Positions 34,752 through 43,249 of a stretch of 64,000 nucleotides of DNA are shown in pieces; positions within the stretch are counted from its first letter, which is position 1; every line of letters begins with the position of its first letter. The notes beneath the pieces are model-generated. The model saw only the letters and a program-made list of their open reading frames with translations, had not been told where the DNA came from and searched no databases. The stretch lies in NCBI GenBank assembly GCA_014650415.1, contig BMUX01000018.1:1-64000 (forward strand). Reading direction: 5' to 3'. The stretch comes from Streptomyces spiroverticillatus (GTDB taxonomy: Bacteria > Actinomycetota > Actinomycetes > Streptomycetales > Streptomycetaceae). The translations under genes and the position numbers were made by a program.

Positions 34752-36932
34752 TCAGGCGACTTGGCGGGCGGACTGGACCTTCGACCTGCCGAGAGCGTGC
34801 GATTTTTCGAGGTTTTGGTAGAGGACGGCCTTTTCCTCTCGCGTCATGCCCAAGGCGTCCCCGTATCTCGACACAGGGCGCAATACTTCCGTCTCACAGG
34901 CCCTTTCGATCTCCTGCATCGACTTGAGCGCCTCGGCGTCGTTCTTGACCTCGTTGTCCTTGAGGTACTGCAACGTGTGGTTTCCGTACGCCGTGCCCAC
35001 AGCCCCCGCCGCGGTGTCCATCGCCAAGGGCACGGCGACCGCCACAGCCACCCCGGCGGCAGGGCCGAGGATGAGCGCGCTGCCTACACCTGCGACCGCT
35101 GCGGCAGCGCTCTCGACTGTGTACTTGCGCCACTCGCCCTTCTTCTCCTCGTTCAGGTTCGCCTGTTCCTCCGAGTCCTTGAAGTCAAGTTCGACCTGCG
35201 AGATCCGCGACTGGTCCAGGATTCCGTGCACCTTGGCGGCGTTGTGCGCGAAGGCCATGCCGGAGCCCCGGTCGTCCTCAAAGGAAGCCAGCGCACTGGA
35301 GGTGTACATCTGCTGGGCCGCCGAAAGGATCTTGTAGCCCTCTTCGTCACTGGCGACCACGTTCATGAAGTTCCGTGCCTCGAACTCGCCGAAGCCCCCA
35401 TGCCGGGTCTTGTCCGTGCGGAAGAGCTGATCCCTGTCCAGGTCGTCGCCCCCGCCACCGAAGTCCAGCGTCGAGTAGTTCAGGTCGTCGATGTACGCCG
35501 CCCCCATCCGCCCCAGGCTGTCCATCAGCGCGTCCTGTGGCTCCACTTTCGACGTCGGGCTGTACAGGGCGACGACCTTCCGCATGATTGCGGTCGTCTC
35601 GGCGTCCCGATGCAACCCCGGCCTCGTGTCGTCCCAGGGATGTCCCGTCGTCGCTGCCTCCAGGGCGTGGCCCAAAGCGTCCGGGCCACCCTCGTGGGTG
35701 TCCTCCGACGAGCGGTCCAGGGTGTCGGGGGCCCATGGGAAGTCCGCGCGGGTCAGGTCGTCGAAGTGGCGGTCGTCCTTGAAGAATTGTTTGGCGGCCT
35801 CGGGGCTGTGGCCCAGGCCCTCCAGGACGCTCGTCAGAGGGTCGTAGCCCGCGCCCGAGAGGCCCGAGGGGTTGAAGCCGAAGTCGGGGTCGTGGGAGCG
35901 GGTGGGCTTGGTTTCCATGAAGAAGTCGGGGTCTTCTTTGTGGATGCGGAGGATGTCCTCGGCGAGGGGGTTGATGAAGCGCGGGTCGTACTCGCCGTAG
36001 CGCAGGAGGCCGCCCAGGATCTGGTAGCCGTAGGGGCGGTCGATGCCCAACGCCGGGGTGGGGATCGGCTGCGTGCCCAGGGTGCGGAATTCCTTGGCCC
36101 AGGAGGCGGGAAGGTGGGCGCGGTTGTCGGGGTCGGTGGCGGAGGCGAGCGCCGTACCCATGGCGCGCTGGAGGTCCTTGGCCAGGGCCAAGCGTTCGGG
36201 CTGGTCGCCGACCGTGCAGTCCAGGGACATCCGGGCGTAGAACTCCAGGGCCTTCTTGGGGCTGCCCAGGCCCTGGTAGAAGGCTGTGGAGAAGTCGGAG
36301 TCCTTGGCGTTGAACGCGAGGATGCTGTTCAGTTCGGTGAACTGGGCGTTGGACAGCATGGGTCCGATACGCGCCAGTTCCAGGGCCCGTTCGGTCTGGG
36401 CCGCGTCCAGCGAGGCGTACGTACGGTGGCCGAAGTTGTGTGCGTCGTCGCCGTGTGACATGCGCAGGGCGCGGGCCACCGAGGCGTCGATTTCGGCCGC
36501 ATGGGCGACCAGCACCTTCAAACGCTGGTTCAGCTCCGTCACGGCCGGCTGGCGCACGTTGTGGGAGGGCTCCGGCATCCCGGGCAGGCCGACCAGGTTG
36601 ATGCCCAGCCTGGGGGCCTCCACGTCGCGGATGTGGCGGACGGCAGTTTGGATCTTGGTGAGTTCCTGGTGGGCGTCCTCCAGGATGCGGGCGACGGTCG
36701 TCGCCTGCGTGCACGCGTCGGTGAATTCCTTTGTCGTTTTGCGGATGAAGTCACGGGTGACGGTGGCGTTGACGCCGTCCCAGCGGGCGTGTTCGGACTT
36801 GGTGAGGAGGCCGGAACGAGCCTGTCCTGCAAGGCGCTTGAGGTGGGAGGCCGTCTGGTTCCAGTCGGCGGCCGTGCGGCCCAGCAGGGTCAGGTCGACC
36901 TCGGCCACGTCCGTGTGCGTGAGGGTGCTCAT
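34752..36932 (-). CDS. Large WXG-like protein with hydrophobic Gly/Ala segment
   Basis: 726 aa, family not recognised. Residues about 15-110 form two predicted helices around a WDG at 51-53 (SEHARWDGVNATVTRDFIRK), as in WXG100/ESX-type proteins. A long soluble middle follows, with Asp/Gly-rich loops such as STLDFGGGGDDLDRDQ. A Gly/Ala hydrophobic stretch lies at 606-650 (AVAGVGSALILGPAAGVAVA), and a helical charged tail ends the protein. No signal peptide is seen. Context: a small helical protein upstream (13-base gap) and a lipoprotein downstream (7-base gap). A type VII-like secreted or membrane-inserting effector is a hypothesis only. Confidence 0.78.
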   Translation of the reverse strand: MSTLTHTDVAEVDLTLLGRTAADWNQTASHLKRLAGQARSGLLTKSEHARWDGVNATVTRDFIRKTTKEFTDACTQATTVARILEDAHQELTKIQTAVRHIRDVEAPRLGINLVGLPGMPEPSHNVRQPAVTELNQRLKVLVAHAAEIDASVARALRMSHGDDAHNFGHRTYASLDAAQTERALELARIGPMLSNAQFTELNSILAFNAKDSDFSTAFYQGLGSPKKALEFYARMSLDCTVGDQPERLALAKDLQRAMGTALASATDPDNRAHLPASWAKEFRTLGTQPIPTPALGIDRPYGYQILGGLLRYGEYDPRFINPLAEDILRIHKEDPDFFMETKPTRSHDPDFGFNPSGLSGAGYDPLTSVLEGLGHSPEAAKQFFKDDRHFDDLTRADFPWAPDTLDRSSEDTHEGGPDALGHALEAATTGHPWDDTRPGLHRDAETTAIMRKVVALYSPTSKVEPQDALMDSLGRMGAAYIDDLNYSTLDFGGGGDDLDRDQLFRTDKTRHGGFGEFEARNFMNVVASDEEGYKILSAAQQMYTSSALASFEDDRGSGMAFAHNAAKVHGILDQSRISQVELDFKDSEEQANLNEEKKGEWRKYTVESAAAAVAGVGSALILGPAAGVAVAVAVPLAMDTAAGAVGTAYGNHTLQYLKDNEVKNDAEALKSMQEIERACETEVLRPVSRYGDALGMTREEKAVLYQNLEKSHALGRSKVQSARQVA

Positions 36933-36945
36933 GGGCGTACACCCC

Positions 36946-37365
36946 CTACTTGAAGTAGGTGGAGAGGCGGGAGACGGGGACCTCGGGGGTGGCGATGCCG
37001 CGGATCGTGGTGCGGATCTTCGCGTCGTCCCGGGCGTGCGAGGCCTTGGTGTGGTCCAGGTGGTTGGAGATGTGGGCGCAGGCCTGGAGGAGGGCGCGCA
37101 GTTGGGACGTCCAGAGGGTGGTCGTCGTGGTCAGGGCGGCGCCCATCGCGAAGTGGTGGCGGGTGAGGGCCGTGGCTGCTCGGGGCGGCGCGCAGGTGGT
37201 GGTGGAGTTCGGTTCGTGGCCCGCCATGTCCGCGTGCTTGAGGAGCGCTCCGTGCAGGACGTGCGCCTCGTGGCCGACCGCGCCCAGGTCGTCCTGGTGG
37301 GCGACGAGGTCGGCGGCCCGTGGGGCCGGGGCGGGCTTCGGTTGGTTCCACTCGTTCCAGGCCAC
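36946..37365 (-). CDS. Small helical protein of the WXG-like module
   Basis: 139 aa. After a Pro-rich start (NEWNQPKPAPAPRAADL) the sequence is helical and His/Ala/Thr-rich, with a central LWTSQLRALLQACAHISNHL that could be the second helix of a WXG-like hairpin. There is no signal or membrane segment. It is first in the three-gene run 37365-34001 and may form a heterodimer with the N-terminal part of the 726-aa protein, as EsxA/EsxB-type pairs do. That is inference from order and size. Confidence 0.7.
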   Translation of the reverse strand: MAWNEWNQPKPAPAPRAADLVAHQDDLGAVGHEAHVLHGALLKHADMAGHEPNSTTTCAPPRAATALTRHHFAMGAALTTTTTLWTSQLRALLQACAHISNHLDHTKASHARDDAKIRTTIRGIATPEVPVSRLSTYFK

Positions 37366-37390
37366 GGGCCGGTTCCTCCCCAGGTGCGCG

Positions 37391-38113
37391 TTACCTCGAC
37401 TCCTCGTACGCGAGGGCCGACTCGCGGCGCGTACGGATCAAGAAGTCTTCCACCCGGGCGTGGTCGGGGAGGGGAGGGAGAGGGCTCGTGGAGAGGGCGG
37501 CGGAGGACTGCTCGACCAGGTCGGCGAGGCGCTTTTCGATGGTTGGCCAGGGGACTTCGCCGCGTTTGACCGCGAGGTAGGACTCGCGGGCGTCGCCCAC
37601 GTCGACGACGAGTTCACCCGTACGGAGAAGGTCGAGGCAGCTCGTGAGGAGGCGCAGGAGGTGCATGGCGTGCTTCCAGCGCGGCGCGCCGTACTGGCGT
37701 ACGTCCGCGTCGACCTTCCGGCGCTGGCTCTGGGCGTACCCGACGAAGGTCTGGTGCACCTGGCGGGAGAGGAAGGACCCGCGCAGGGAGAGGAGTTCCT
37801 CGCCGCGGGCGTCCGTGTGGAGGGGGAGGGGGGAGTGCAGGCATTCCAGGATGTTCGGGTTGGCGCGCAGGGCGAGGTCGCAGAAGCGTTCCAGTTCCCA
37901 GGAGAACTGTTCCTCGGCGGGGCCGTCGACGTGGGTGGGGGGTTTGGTGAAGTGCCAGAAGAGGGGGGTGGGGGCGAGGAAGACGCCCCGGACGTCCGTG
38001 TCGCTGTCCTTTGTCGCCAGTCCGAACGCCCGCGAGCCCATGACGCAGGAGTAGATCGTGTGGTCGCGGACGAGGGCGTGGTCGGGGGTGGATGCGGGCG
38101 GAGGTGCGGTCAT
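37391..38113 (-). CDS. Nucleotidyltransferase domain protein (Pol beta superfamily)
   Basis: 240 aa. The motif YSCVMGSRAFGLATKDSDTD followed by VRGVF is the GS...SDxD catalytic pattern of the Pol beta nucleotidyltransferase superfamily. Downstream LALRANPNILECLHSPLPLH and AMHLLRLLTSCLDLLRTGEL fit the predicted nucleotidyltransferase family linked to RNA repair in some bacteria (PF10127-like). The substrate is unknown. Start ATG 38113. It lies 17 bases after the Rieske gene and 25 bases before the WXG-like module on the same strand. Confidence 0.85.
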   Translation of the reverse strand: MTAPPPASTPDHALVRDHTIYSCVMGSRAFGLATKDSDTDVRGVFLAPTPLFWHFTKPPTHVDGPAEEQFSWELERFCDLALRANPNILECLHSPLPLHTDARGEELLSLRGSFLSRQVHQTFVGYAQSQRRKVDADVRQYGAPRWKHAMHLLRLLTSCLDLLRTGELVVDVGDARESYLAVKRGEVPWPTIEKRLADLVEQSSAALSTSPLPPLPDHARVEDFLIRTRRESALAYEESR

Positions 38114-38130
38114 GAGGGGATTGTCGGGGG

Positions 38131-38592
38131 TCAGGACAGGCGGATCGAGCCGTTTTCCACGGTGATGGCGCGGGGCGGGAGGGGGCTGGGCGCCGGGCCG
38201 CCCGCGACGGAGGCGTCGGCGACGCGGTACTTGCTGCCGTGGCAGGGGCAGTTGATGGTGCCGCCCGTCACGTCGGCGACCGTGCAGCCCTGGTGGGTGC
38301 AGACGGCGGAGAAGGCCTTGAAGCTGCCCGACTCGGGCTGGGTGACCACCACCTTCTCGTCCTTGAAGATCTTGCCGCCGCCCACCGGGATGTCGGCGGT
38401 GGCCGCCAAGGGGGCCGGTTTCGCGGCGGGTTGACCGCCGGAGGCGGGCGGAGTGACGGGGGCCTTCGCGGGCGGCGGTTCGTTGGCGCCGCCGTCGCCC
38501 TCGCCGTACTTGCTGCAACCGGCGGCCGCCAGCACGGCCGCTGTCGTGGCGGCCGCCGCCAGGACCGTCCGGCGGGTCGTGGGTGCGTGCAT
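38131..38592 (-). CDS. Rieske [2Fe-2S] lipoprotein
   Basis: 153 aa. The N-terminal TTRRTVLAAAATTAAVLAAA followed by GCSK combines a twin-arginine motif with a lipobox, so the folded protein is probably Tat-exported and lipid-anchored. A Pro/Ala linker precedes the Rieske domain with CTHQGC and CPCHGS, the Cys and His ligands of the [2Fe-2S] cluster. It is likely an electron carrier outside the membrane. The upstream gene encodes a multi-spanning membrane protein that could be its redox partner. Confidence 0.93.
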   Translation of the reverse strand: MHAPTTRRTVLAAAATTAAVLAAAGCSKYGEGDGGANEPPPAKAPVTPPASGGQPAAKPAPLAATADIPVGGGKIFKDEKVVVTQPESGSFKAFSAVCTHQGCTVADVTGGTINCPCHGSKYRVADASVAGGPAPSPLPPRAITVENGSIRLS

Positions 38593-38640
38593 GGGGTGCT
38601 CCCTGTGGGTGGGGCGTGCGGGGTCGCTGTGGTGCGTTGG

Positions 38641-38709
38641 CGTGCTTCGGATGTTCAGGCGCTTCGGGTGCTCGGGTGCTCGGGCGTTTCGTGTGCTTCA
38701 GGTGCTTCA
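38641..38709 (-). repeat. 8-9-bp minisatellite anchored at a stop codon
   Basis: Read on the minus strand, eight degenerate units (TGAAGCACC, TGAAGCACA, CGAAACGCC, CGAGCACC twice, CGAAGCGCC, TGAACATC, CGAAGCACG) run without a gap. The first unit begins with the TGA stop of the membrane protein gene (38709-38707). It fills most of the gap before the Rieske gene. Confidence 0.9.
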
Positions 38710-39303
38710 GGTGGTGACGCCGAAGGTGCGGAAGAACCAGAGGGCCGAGGTCAGCCAGATCACCGTGAGCACGGTGAAGACCAGGCCGCCGACGACCGGC
38801 AGCAGCCAGCCCGGCAGCCGCTCCGACCGCAGCAGCAGCATCTTGGCGCTGAACGCGCCGAAGAAGAAACAGCCCGCCAGAGAGTGCCACATCACCCGGC
38901 TGCCGAAGGTCTGGAAGCCGAGCCCGTACAGACAGTGCACGGCGACGGGCACGGCCAGGAGGAAGGCGATGCGGCCCGACCAGCGGTGGACGGGAGGCAG
39001 CCACGGGGCGTCGCGCAGGCCCGGCAGCCGGCCGTACATGCCCAGCGCGGACACCACCTGGACCAGCGCGAAGGCGAAGGCCGCCGTCGCCAGCCAGGAC
39101 TTCACCGCGCCCGTGCTGCTGAAGCCGGCCAGGTTGAACGCCGTGCCCGCCGGGTCGTGGATCTTTCCGTACGCCCCGAGCCCGACCGCGACCGCGGCCG
39201 CCACCAGCACCGGGACGAGATAGCGCGCCGGGCCCGGACGGCCGTGGCCGGAGGCGGGGGAGGGGAAGGACGCGGTGGGGGCGTTGGGGTCGACGTTGCT
39301 CAT
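38707..39303 (-). CDS. DUF6529-like four/five-helix membrane protein
   Basis: 198 aa from ATG 39303. Helices include ARYLVPVLVAAAVAVGLGAY, WLATAAFAFALVQVVSAL, and a region with VHRWSGRIAFLLAVPVAVHC that resembles cytochrome b561-type proteins with conserved His. A role as haem-containing or redox membrane partner for the adjacent Rieske protein is inferred. I am fairly but not fully sure of the DUF assignment. The stop codon is the first unit of a tandem repeat. Confidence 0.75.
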   Translation of the reverse strand: MSNVDPNAPTASFPSPASGHGRPGPARYLVPVLVAAAVAVGLGAYGKIHDPAGTAFNLAGFSSTGAVKSWLATAAFAFALVQVVSALGMYGRLPGLRDAPWLPPVHRWSGRIAFLLAVPVAVHCLYGLGFQTFGSRVMWHSLAGCFFFGAFSAKMLLLRSERLPGWLLPVVGGLVFTVLTVIWLTSALWFFRTFGVTT

Positions 39304-39380
39304 GTCGGGACCACTCCCTGGGGACGGGCCGGGATGTCCGAAGGCGCTCGAAAGAGGTCGGGCGAGCGCGAAGACGGGCA

Positions 39381-40076
39381 CTAAGGGGTGACGGGGCGTG
39401 CGGTGAGCCAGGCGTTGTCGATCGCCACGGCACCGGTGGCCGGGTCGATGCGCGGTGCGGAGGACGGTTTGCCGTCGCGGGTGAAGATGCCGACCTGGCG
39501 GCCGTCCTGGAGGACGATCCAGCCGCCGTCGATCTTCGCGCCGCGCACTTCGTTGGTCGCCCGGTACAGGCCGGAGGGCTTGACGGCCTTCGCCGCGCTG
39601 AACTCCTGCTTGCGGTCGGTGACCTCGACCTCGCCCTCGACCTTGCCGTTGCGGGTGGTGGCTTCGAGCGTGGCGCCGTTGCTGCCGGTCAGGCGCATGC
39701 TGCCGTCGTCCTCGACGTTGCCCTTGAGCCAGGACTCGCGGGTGCGGCCGTCGCAGTAGTACGCCACGGCCTTCTTGTCCCGTACGGAGATGGACACGGC
39801 GGCCGTGTCGTCGTCGGTGCGGCCCGCGTAGACGGACTCAGGGCCGGGCGCGGCGGGCGGGGCGCTCGCCGTGGGTGACGTGCTCGCGGCCGGGGGCGGG
39901 GCGGCGGACGAGGGCGGTGGGCCGGTGGTGGCGGGCGAGGAAGGGGGCGGGACGGAGGCGGCGCCTCCGGACCCGTACCCCGAACTCTTCGTGCCCGTCG
40001 TCGCGTTGAGCGACAGCATGACGGCGGCGAGGAGCAGCCCCGCGAGCAGTGTGTAGAGGGGACCGGAACGCTTCAT
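39381..40076 (-). CDS. Membrane-anchored hypothetical protein
   Basis: 231 aa. An N-terminal helix SGPLYTLLAGLLLAAVMLSL anchors a Pro/Ser/Ala-rich linker (about 35-80). The globular part begins VYAGRTDDDTAAVSISVRDK and has beta-rich repeats (SMRLTGSNGATLEATTRNGK and similar). It is probably extracytoplasmic. No family with known function is recognised. It is the first gene of a same-strand run through the Rieske gene; a 77-base gap separates it from the membrane protein gene. Confidence 0.75.
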   Translation of the reverse strand: MKRSGPLYTLLAGLLLAAVMLSLNATTGTKSSGYGSGGAASVPPPSSPATTGPPPSSAAPPPAASTSPTASAPPAAPGPESVYAGRTDDDTAAVSISVRDKKAVAYYCDGRTRESWLKGNVEDDGSMRLTGSNGATLEATTRNGKVEGEVEVTDRKQEFSAAKAVKPSGLYRATNEVRGAKIDGGWIVLQDGRQVGIFTRDGKPSSAPRIDPATGAVAIDNAWLTARPVTP

Positions 40077-40394
40077 GGGAGGCCTCCCCGCGGCACCGGG
40101 TAGGCGGTGCCGGACTCACCATGCAAGCGGACCCCGGGGCCCGGCGTCCATAGTCAGGACGAAGGGGGCGCGACGGTTCGCCGGACGGGCGCGCGCGGGC
40201 GGTCGTTACGAAGGGACGCGCGGGCGGTCGCACGAGGAAACGCGTGGGAGACGGCGGGCGGGATGCGCCCGAGTGGCAGCATGACGCCATTTGGGCGAGA
40301 TTGAACGGGTCCGACGAGTCAGCGGGCACATGGCGCTCTGTCGTGACCGGACTCGACCGATTCGGCTCTCTCGACCTTCCCGAAAGGCAGAACC
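40077..40394. other. Divergent intergenic region before yidB
   Basis: 318 bases between divergent genes. It contains a 13-14-base direct repeat CGCGCGGGCGGTCG (about 40192-40205 and 40217-40230) that could be a regulator site or chance GC repetition. No protein-coding frame with family support and no convincing -35/-10 pair was found. Confidence 0.5.
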
Positions 40395-40814
40395 ATGGCG
40401 GGCAACGACCTCGGCAGTCTCCTCGGCGGCCTCCTGGGCGGCGGAAACTCCGGCTCCGGCGGCGGCGCGGGCAACATCCTCGGCTCCCTCATCGGCGCAC
40501 TCGGCGGCGGCGCCAAGGACGGCTCCAACCCGCTGGGCGGCCTGATGGAGATGCTCCAGAAGTCCGGCCTCGCCGAACAGGCCCAGTCCTGGATCGGCAC
40601 CGGCGACAACCAGGCGGTCAGCGGCGAGCAGGTCGCCGAGGCCCTCCCCGACGACGCCCTCGCGCACGCCGCCGAGCAGGCCGGGGTCACCCCCGAGGAG
40701 GCCGCCGACCAGCTCGCGCAGGCCCTCCCGCAGGCAGTCGACAAGCTCACTCCGGAGGGTCAGCTCCCGCAGGCCTCCTCGCTGGAGGACCTGATCAAGC
40801 AGCAGGGCCTCTGA
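40395..40814 (+). CDS. YidB family (DUF937) protein
   Basis: 139 aa, single domain. The Gly-rich start LGSLLGGLLGGG is followed by the YidB pattern LMEMLQKSGLAEQAQSWIGT with GDNQAVSGEQVAEALPD, then AAEQAGVTPEEAADQLAQAL and PQAVDKLTPEGQLP. It is cytosolic; the function is unknown in the literature I know. ATG 40395 follows GAAAGG. A large hairpin follows the stop, so it is probably monocistronic. Confidence 0.9.
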   Translation: MAGNDLGSLLGGLLGGGNSGSGGGAGNILGSLIGALGGGAKDGSNPLGGLMEMLQKSGLAEQAQSWIGTGDNQAVSGEQVAEALPDDALAHAAEQAGVTPEEAADQLAQALPQAVDKLTPEGQLPQASSLEDLIKQQGL

Positions 40815-40831
40815 CGGTCCCCGCAGCACCG

Positions 40832-40887
40832 ACGGCTCCCGGCCGCCCCGCCCTCGTACGTACGACGGTGTGGGCGGCCGGAGCCGT
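40832..40887 (+). terminator. Terminator after yidB
   Basis: Long interrupted inverted repeat: ACGGCTCCCGGCCGCCC (40832-40848) pairs with 40872-40887 through one bulge, with a 23-base loop. No T tract. Confidence 0.65.
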
Positions 40888-40945
40888 TGTCAGTGGGGCC
40901 CACTACGCTGAACAGGTCGAATGAGGCTGCACAGAGGAGTACGAC

Positions 40946-41308
40946 GTGGCGGTACGAGCGGTCCGCGGAGCCGTCCAGCTGGACGAGGACGACGCCGCGC
41001 ACATGGGCGAGCGGGTCGGCGCGCTGCTGACCGCCGTCCTGGAGCGCAACGGGCTGAGTGCCGAGGACCTCATCAGCATCTGGTTCACGGCCACGCCCGA
41101 CCTGCGCAGCGACTTCCCGGCCGCCGCCGCCCGGCACCTCGGCATCGTCGACGTACCGCTCATCTGCGCGCAGGAGCTCGACATCGCCGGGGCCATGCCC
41201 CGCGTCGTGCGCCTGCTCGCGCACGTCGAGACCGGACTCGCCAAGCCGGACATCCAGCACGTCTACCTCGGCGCCACCGCCGCCCTGCGCAAGGACATCG
41301 CCCAGTGA
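40946..41308 (+). CDS. aroH: Chorismate mutase, AroH type
   Basis: 120 aa, the size of the trimeric AroH class. It begins VRAVRGAVQLDEDDAAHMGE with the conserved RGA motif, contains WFTATPDLRSDFPAAAAR with the active-site Arg region, and VPLICAQELDIAGAMPRVVR with the Cys-Ala-x-Glu segment. It converts chorismate to prephenate, the substrate of the next enzyme. GTG 40946 follows AGAGGAG. It overlaps tyrA by four bases (GTGA). Confidence 0.94.
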   Translation: MAVRAVRGAVQLDEDDAAHMGERVGALLTAVLERNGLSAEDLISIWFTATPDLRSDFPAAAARHLGIVDVPLICAQELDIAGAMPRVVRLLAHVETGLAKPDIQHVYLGATAALRKDIAQ

Positions 41309-42390
41309 GGACCGCACTCGTCATCGGCACCGGACTGATCGGCACCTCGGCAGCCCTCGCGCTGGCCGCCCGGGGCGTCTCCGTCCACCTCGCCGACCAC
41401 GACCCCGACCGCGCGAGCACCGCCGCCGCGCTCGGCGCGGGCACTGACGAGGCCCCCGCCGGGCCCGTCGACCTGGCGATCGTCGCCGTGCCGCCCGCGC
41501 ACGTCGCCACGACCCTGGCCGACGCCATGAAGCGCGGGGCCGCCCGCGGATACATCGACGTCGCCAGCGTCAAGGGCGGCCCGCGCCGCGAGCTGGAGGC
41601 CCTCGGCTGTGACATGACCACGTACATCGGTACGCACCCGATGGCGGGCAAGGAGAAGTCCGGCCCCCTCGCGGGCACCGCCGACCTCTTCGAGGGCCGC
41701 CCCTGGGTGCTCACGCCCACCCGCGACAGCGACACCGAGGTCTTCAACCTGGCACTGGAGCTGATCGCCCTGTGCCGGGCCGTCCCCGTCGTCATGGACG
41801 CCGACGCCCACGACCGCGCCGTCGCCCTCGTCTCGCACACCCCGCAGCTCGTCTCCTCGATGGTCGCCGCCCGGCTTCAGGAGGCCGACGAGACGGCGGT
41901 ACGGCTGTGCGGGCAGGGCATCCGCGACGTCACCCGCATCGCCGCCTCCGACCCCCGGATGTGGGTGGAGATCCTCTCCGCCAACCCGGGGCCGGTCGCC
42001 GACGTCCTCGCCTCCGTCGCCTCGGACCTGGACGAGACCGTGCAGTCCCTGCGCGCCCTCCAGTCCGCCGACGAGACCAAGCGGCAGGGCGGCGCCGAGG
42101 GCATCGAGGACGTCCTGCGCCGGGGCAACGCCGGACGCGTGCGGGTGCCCGGAAAGCACGGATCGGCCCCCACCGCGTACGAGACGGTCACCGTCCTCAT
42201 CAGCGACCAGCCGGGCCAGCTCGCCCGGATCTTCGCCGACGCCGGAGCGGCCGGGGTCAACATCGAGGACGTACGGATCGAGCACGCGACCGGACAGCAG
42301 GCCGGCCACGTCCAGCTCACGGTGCAGCCCTCGGCGGTGGAGGGCCTGACGCGCACGCTGGTGGAGCGGGGGTGGTCGCTGCGGCCGTAG
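41305..42390 (+). CDS. tyrA: Prephenate dehydrogenase with ACT domain
   Basis: 361 aa from GTG 41305. The Rossmann loop TALVIGTGLIGTSAALALAA binds NAD(P), and YIGTHPMAGKEKSGPL carries the family motif with catalytic His. A C-terminal ACT domain (about 288-361, VTVLISDQPGQLARIFADAG) probably gives feedback control by tyrosine. It converts prephenate to 4-hydroxyphenylpyruvate. Coupling to aroH gives a two-step tyrosine branch. Confidence 0.94.
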   Translation: MRTALVIGTGLIGTSAALALAARGVSVHLADHDPDRASTAAALGAGTDEAPAGPVDLAIVAVPPAHVATTLADAMKRGAARGYIDVASVKGGPRRELEALGCDMTTYIGTHPMAGKEKSGPLAGTADLFEGRPWVLTPTRDSDTEVFNLALELIALCRAVPVVMDADAHDRAVALVSHTPQLVSSMVAARLQEADETAVRLCGQGIRDVTRIAASDPRMWVEILSANPGPVADVLASVASDLDETVQSLRALQSADETKRQGGAEGIEDVLRRGNAGRVRVPGKHGSAPTAYETVTVLISDQPGQLARIFADAGAAGVNIEDVRIEHATGQQAGHVQLTVQPSAVEGLTRTLVERGWSLRP

Positions 42391-42553
42391 CGGGGCGTCC
42401 GCAAGGTGCCGCCCGTCAGGGGTACGCCATTCAGCCGGTACCGTAGATGGTTGGCAGTGATGCGTCACCCATCTTGTGACGTTGCGTCCCTGAAACCGGG
42501 ACGGCGCTGCCGCCCGCCACCACGCCCCGTGTACCAGGAAGGTGTCCGACACC

Positions 42554-43249
42554 GTGGAAACCGCCGCCCGGACCGCTCCGGCCGCAGTGATCGTCGCCAT
42601 TGACGGCCCCTCCGGCACGGGCAAGTCCAGCACGTCCAAGGCCGTCGCCGCCAAGCTCGGACTCAGCTACCTGGACACCGGCGCCCAGTACCGGGCGATC
42701 ACCTGGTGGATGCTGACCAACGGCGTGGACACCGCCGACGCGGCGGCCGTCGCCACCGCCTCCGCCAAGCCCGCGATCGTCTCCGGCACCGACCCGTCCG
42801 CCCCGACCATCACGGTCGACGGCGTCGACGCGTCAGGACCGATCCGTACGCAGGAGGTCACCTCCAAGGTCAGCGCGGTCAGCGCCGTCCCCGAGGTGCG
42901 TACCCGGATCACCGAGCTCCAGCGCGAGATCGCCGCCGGAGCCCCCGAGGGCATCGTCGTCGAGGGCCGGGACATCGGCACCACCGTGCTCCCCGACGCC
43001 GACCTGAAGATCTTCCTCACCGCGTCCCCCGAGGCCCGCGCGGCCCGGCGCAGCGGCGAGACCAAGGGTGCCGACGTCAACGCCACCAAGGAAGCCCTGA
43101 TCAAGCGGGACGCGGCCGACTCCGGCCGCAAGACCTCCCCGCTCGCCAAGGCGGCCGACGCGGTCGAGGTCGACACCACCGACCTCACCCTCGACCAGGT
43201 CATCGAGTGCGTCGTCACCCTGGTCGAGGAGAAGCGGGCCGGCAAGTGA
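42554..43249 (+). CDS. cmk: Cytidylate kinase
   Basis: 231 aa from GTG 42554; the earlier GTG 42542 overlaps the ribosome site GGAAGG (42537-42542). The P-loop is VAIDGPSGTGKSSTSKAVAA, followed by YLDTGAQYRAITW. The NMP-binding insert and VVEGRDIGTTVLPDADLKIF are typical of the type I enzyme. It phosphorylates CMP and dCMP. The stop overlaps the acyltransferase start. The order cmk-(plsC)-der is conserved in actinomycetes. Confidence 0.95.
   Translation: METAARTAPAAVIVAIDGPSGTGKSSTSKAVAAKLGLSYLDTGAQYRAITWWMLTNGVDTADAAAVATASAKPAIVSGTDPSAPTITVDGVDASGPIRTQEVTSKVSAVSAVPEVRTRITELQREIAAGAPEGIVVEGRDIGTTVLPDADLKIFLTASPEARAARRSGETKGADVNATKEALIKRDAADSGRKTSPLAKAADAVEVDTTDLTLDQVIECVVTLVEEKRAGK

Noticed and set aside
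40192..40230. CGCGCGGGCGGTCG direct repeat as an operator
   Set aside because: Pure GC direct repeat in a GC-rich context without symmetry or link to a regulator; chance is likely.
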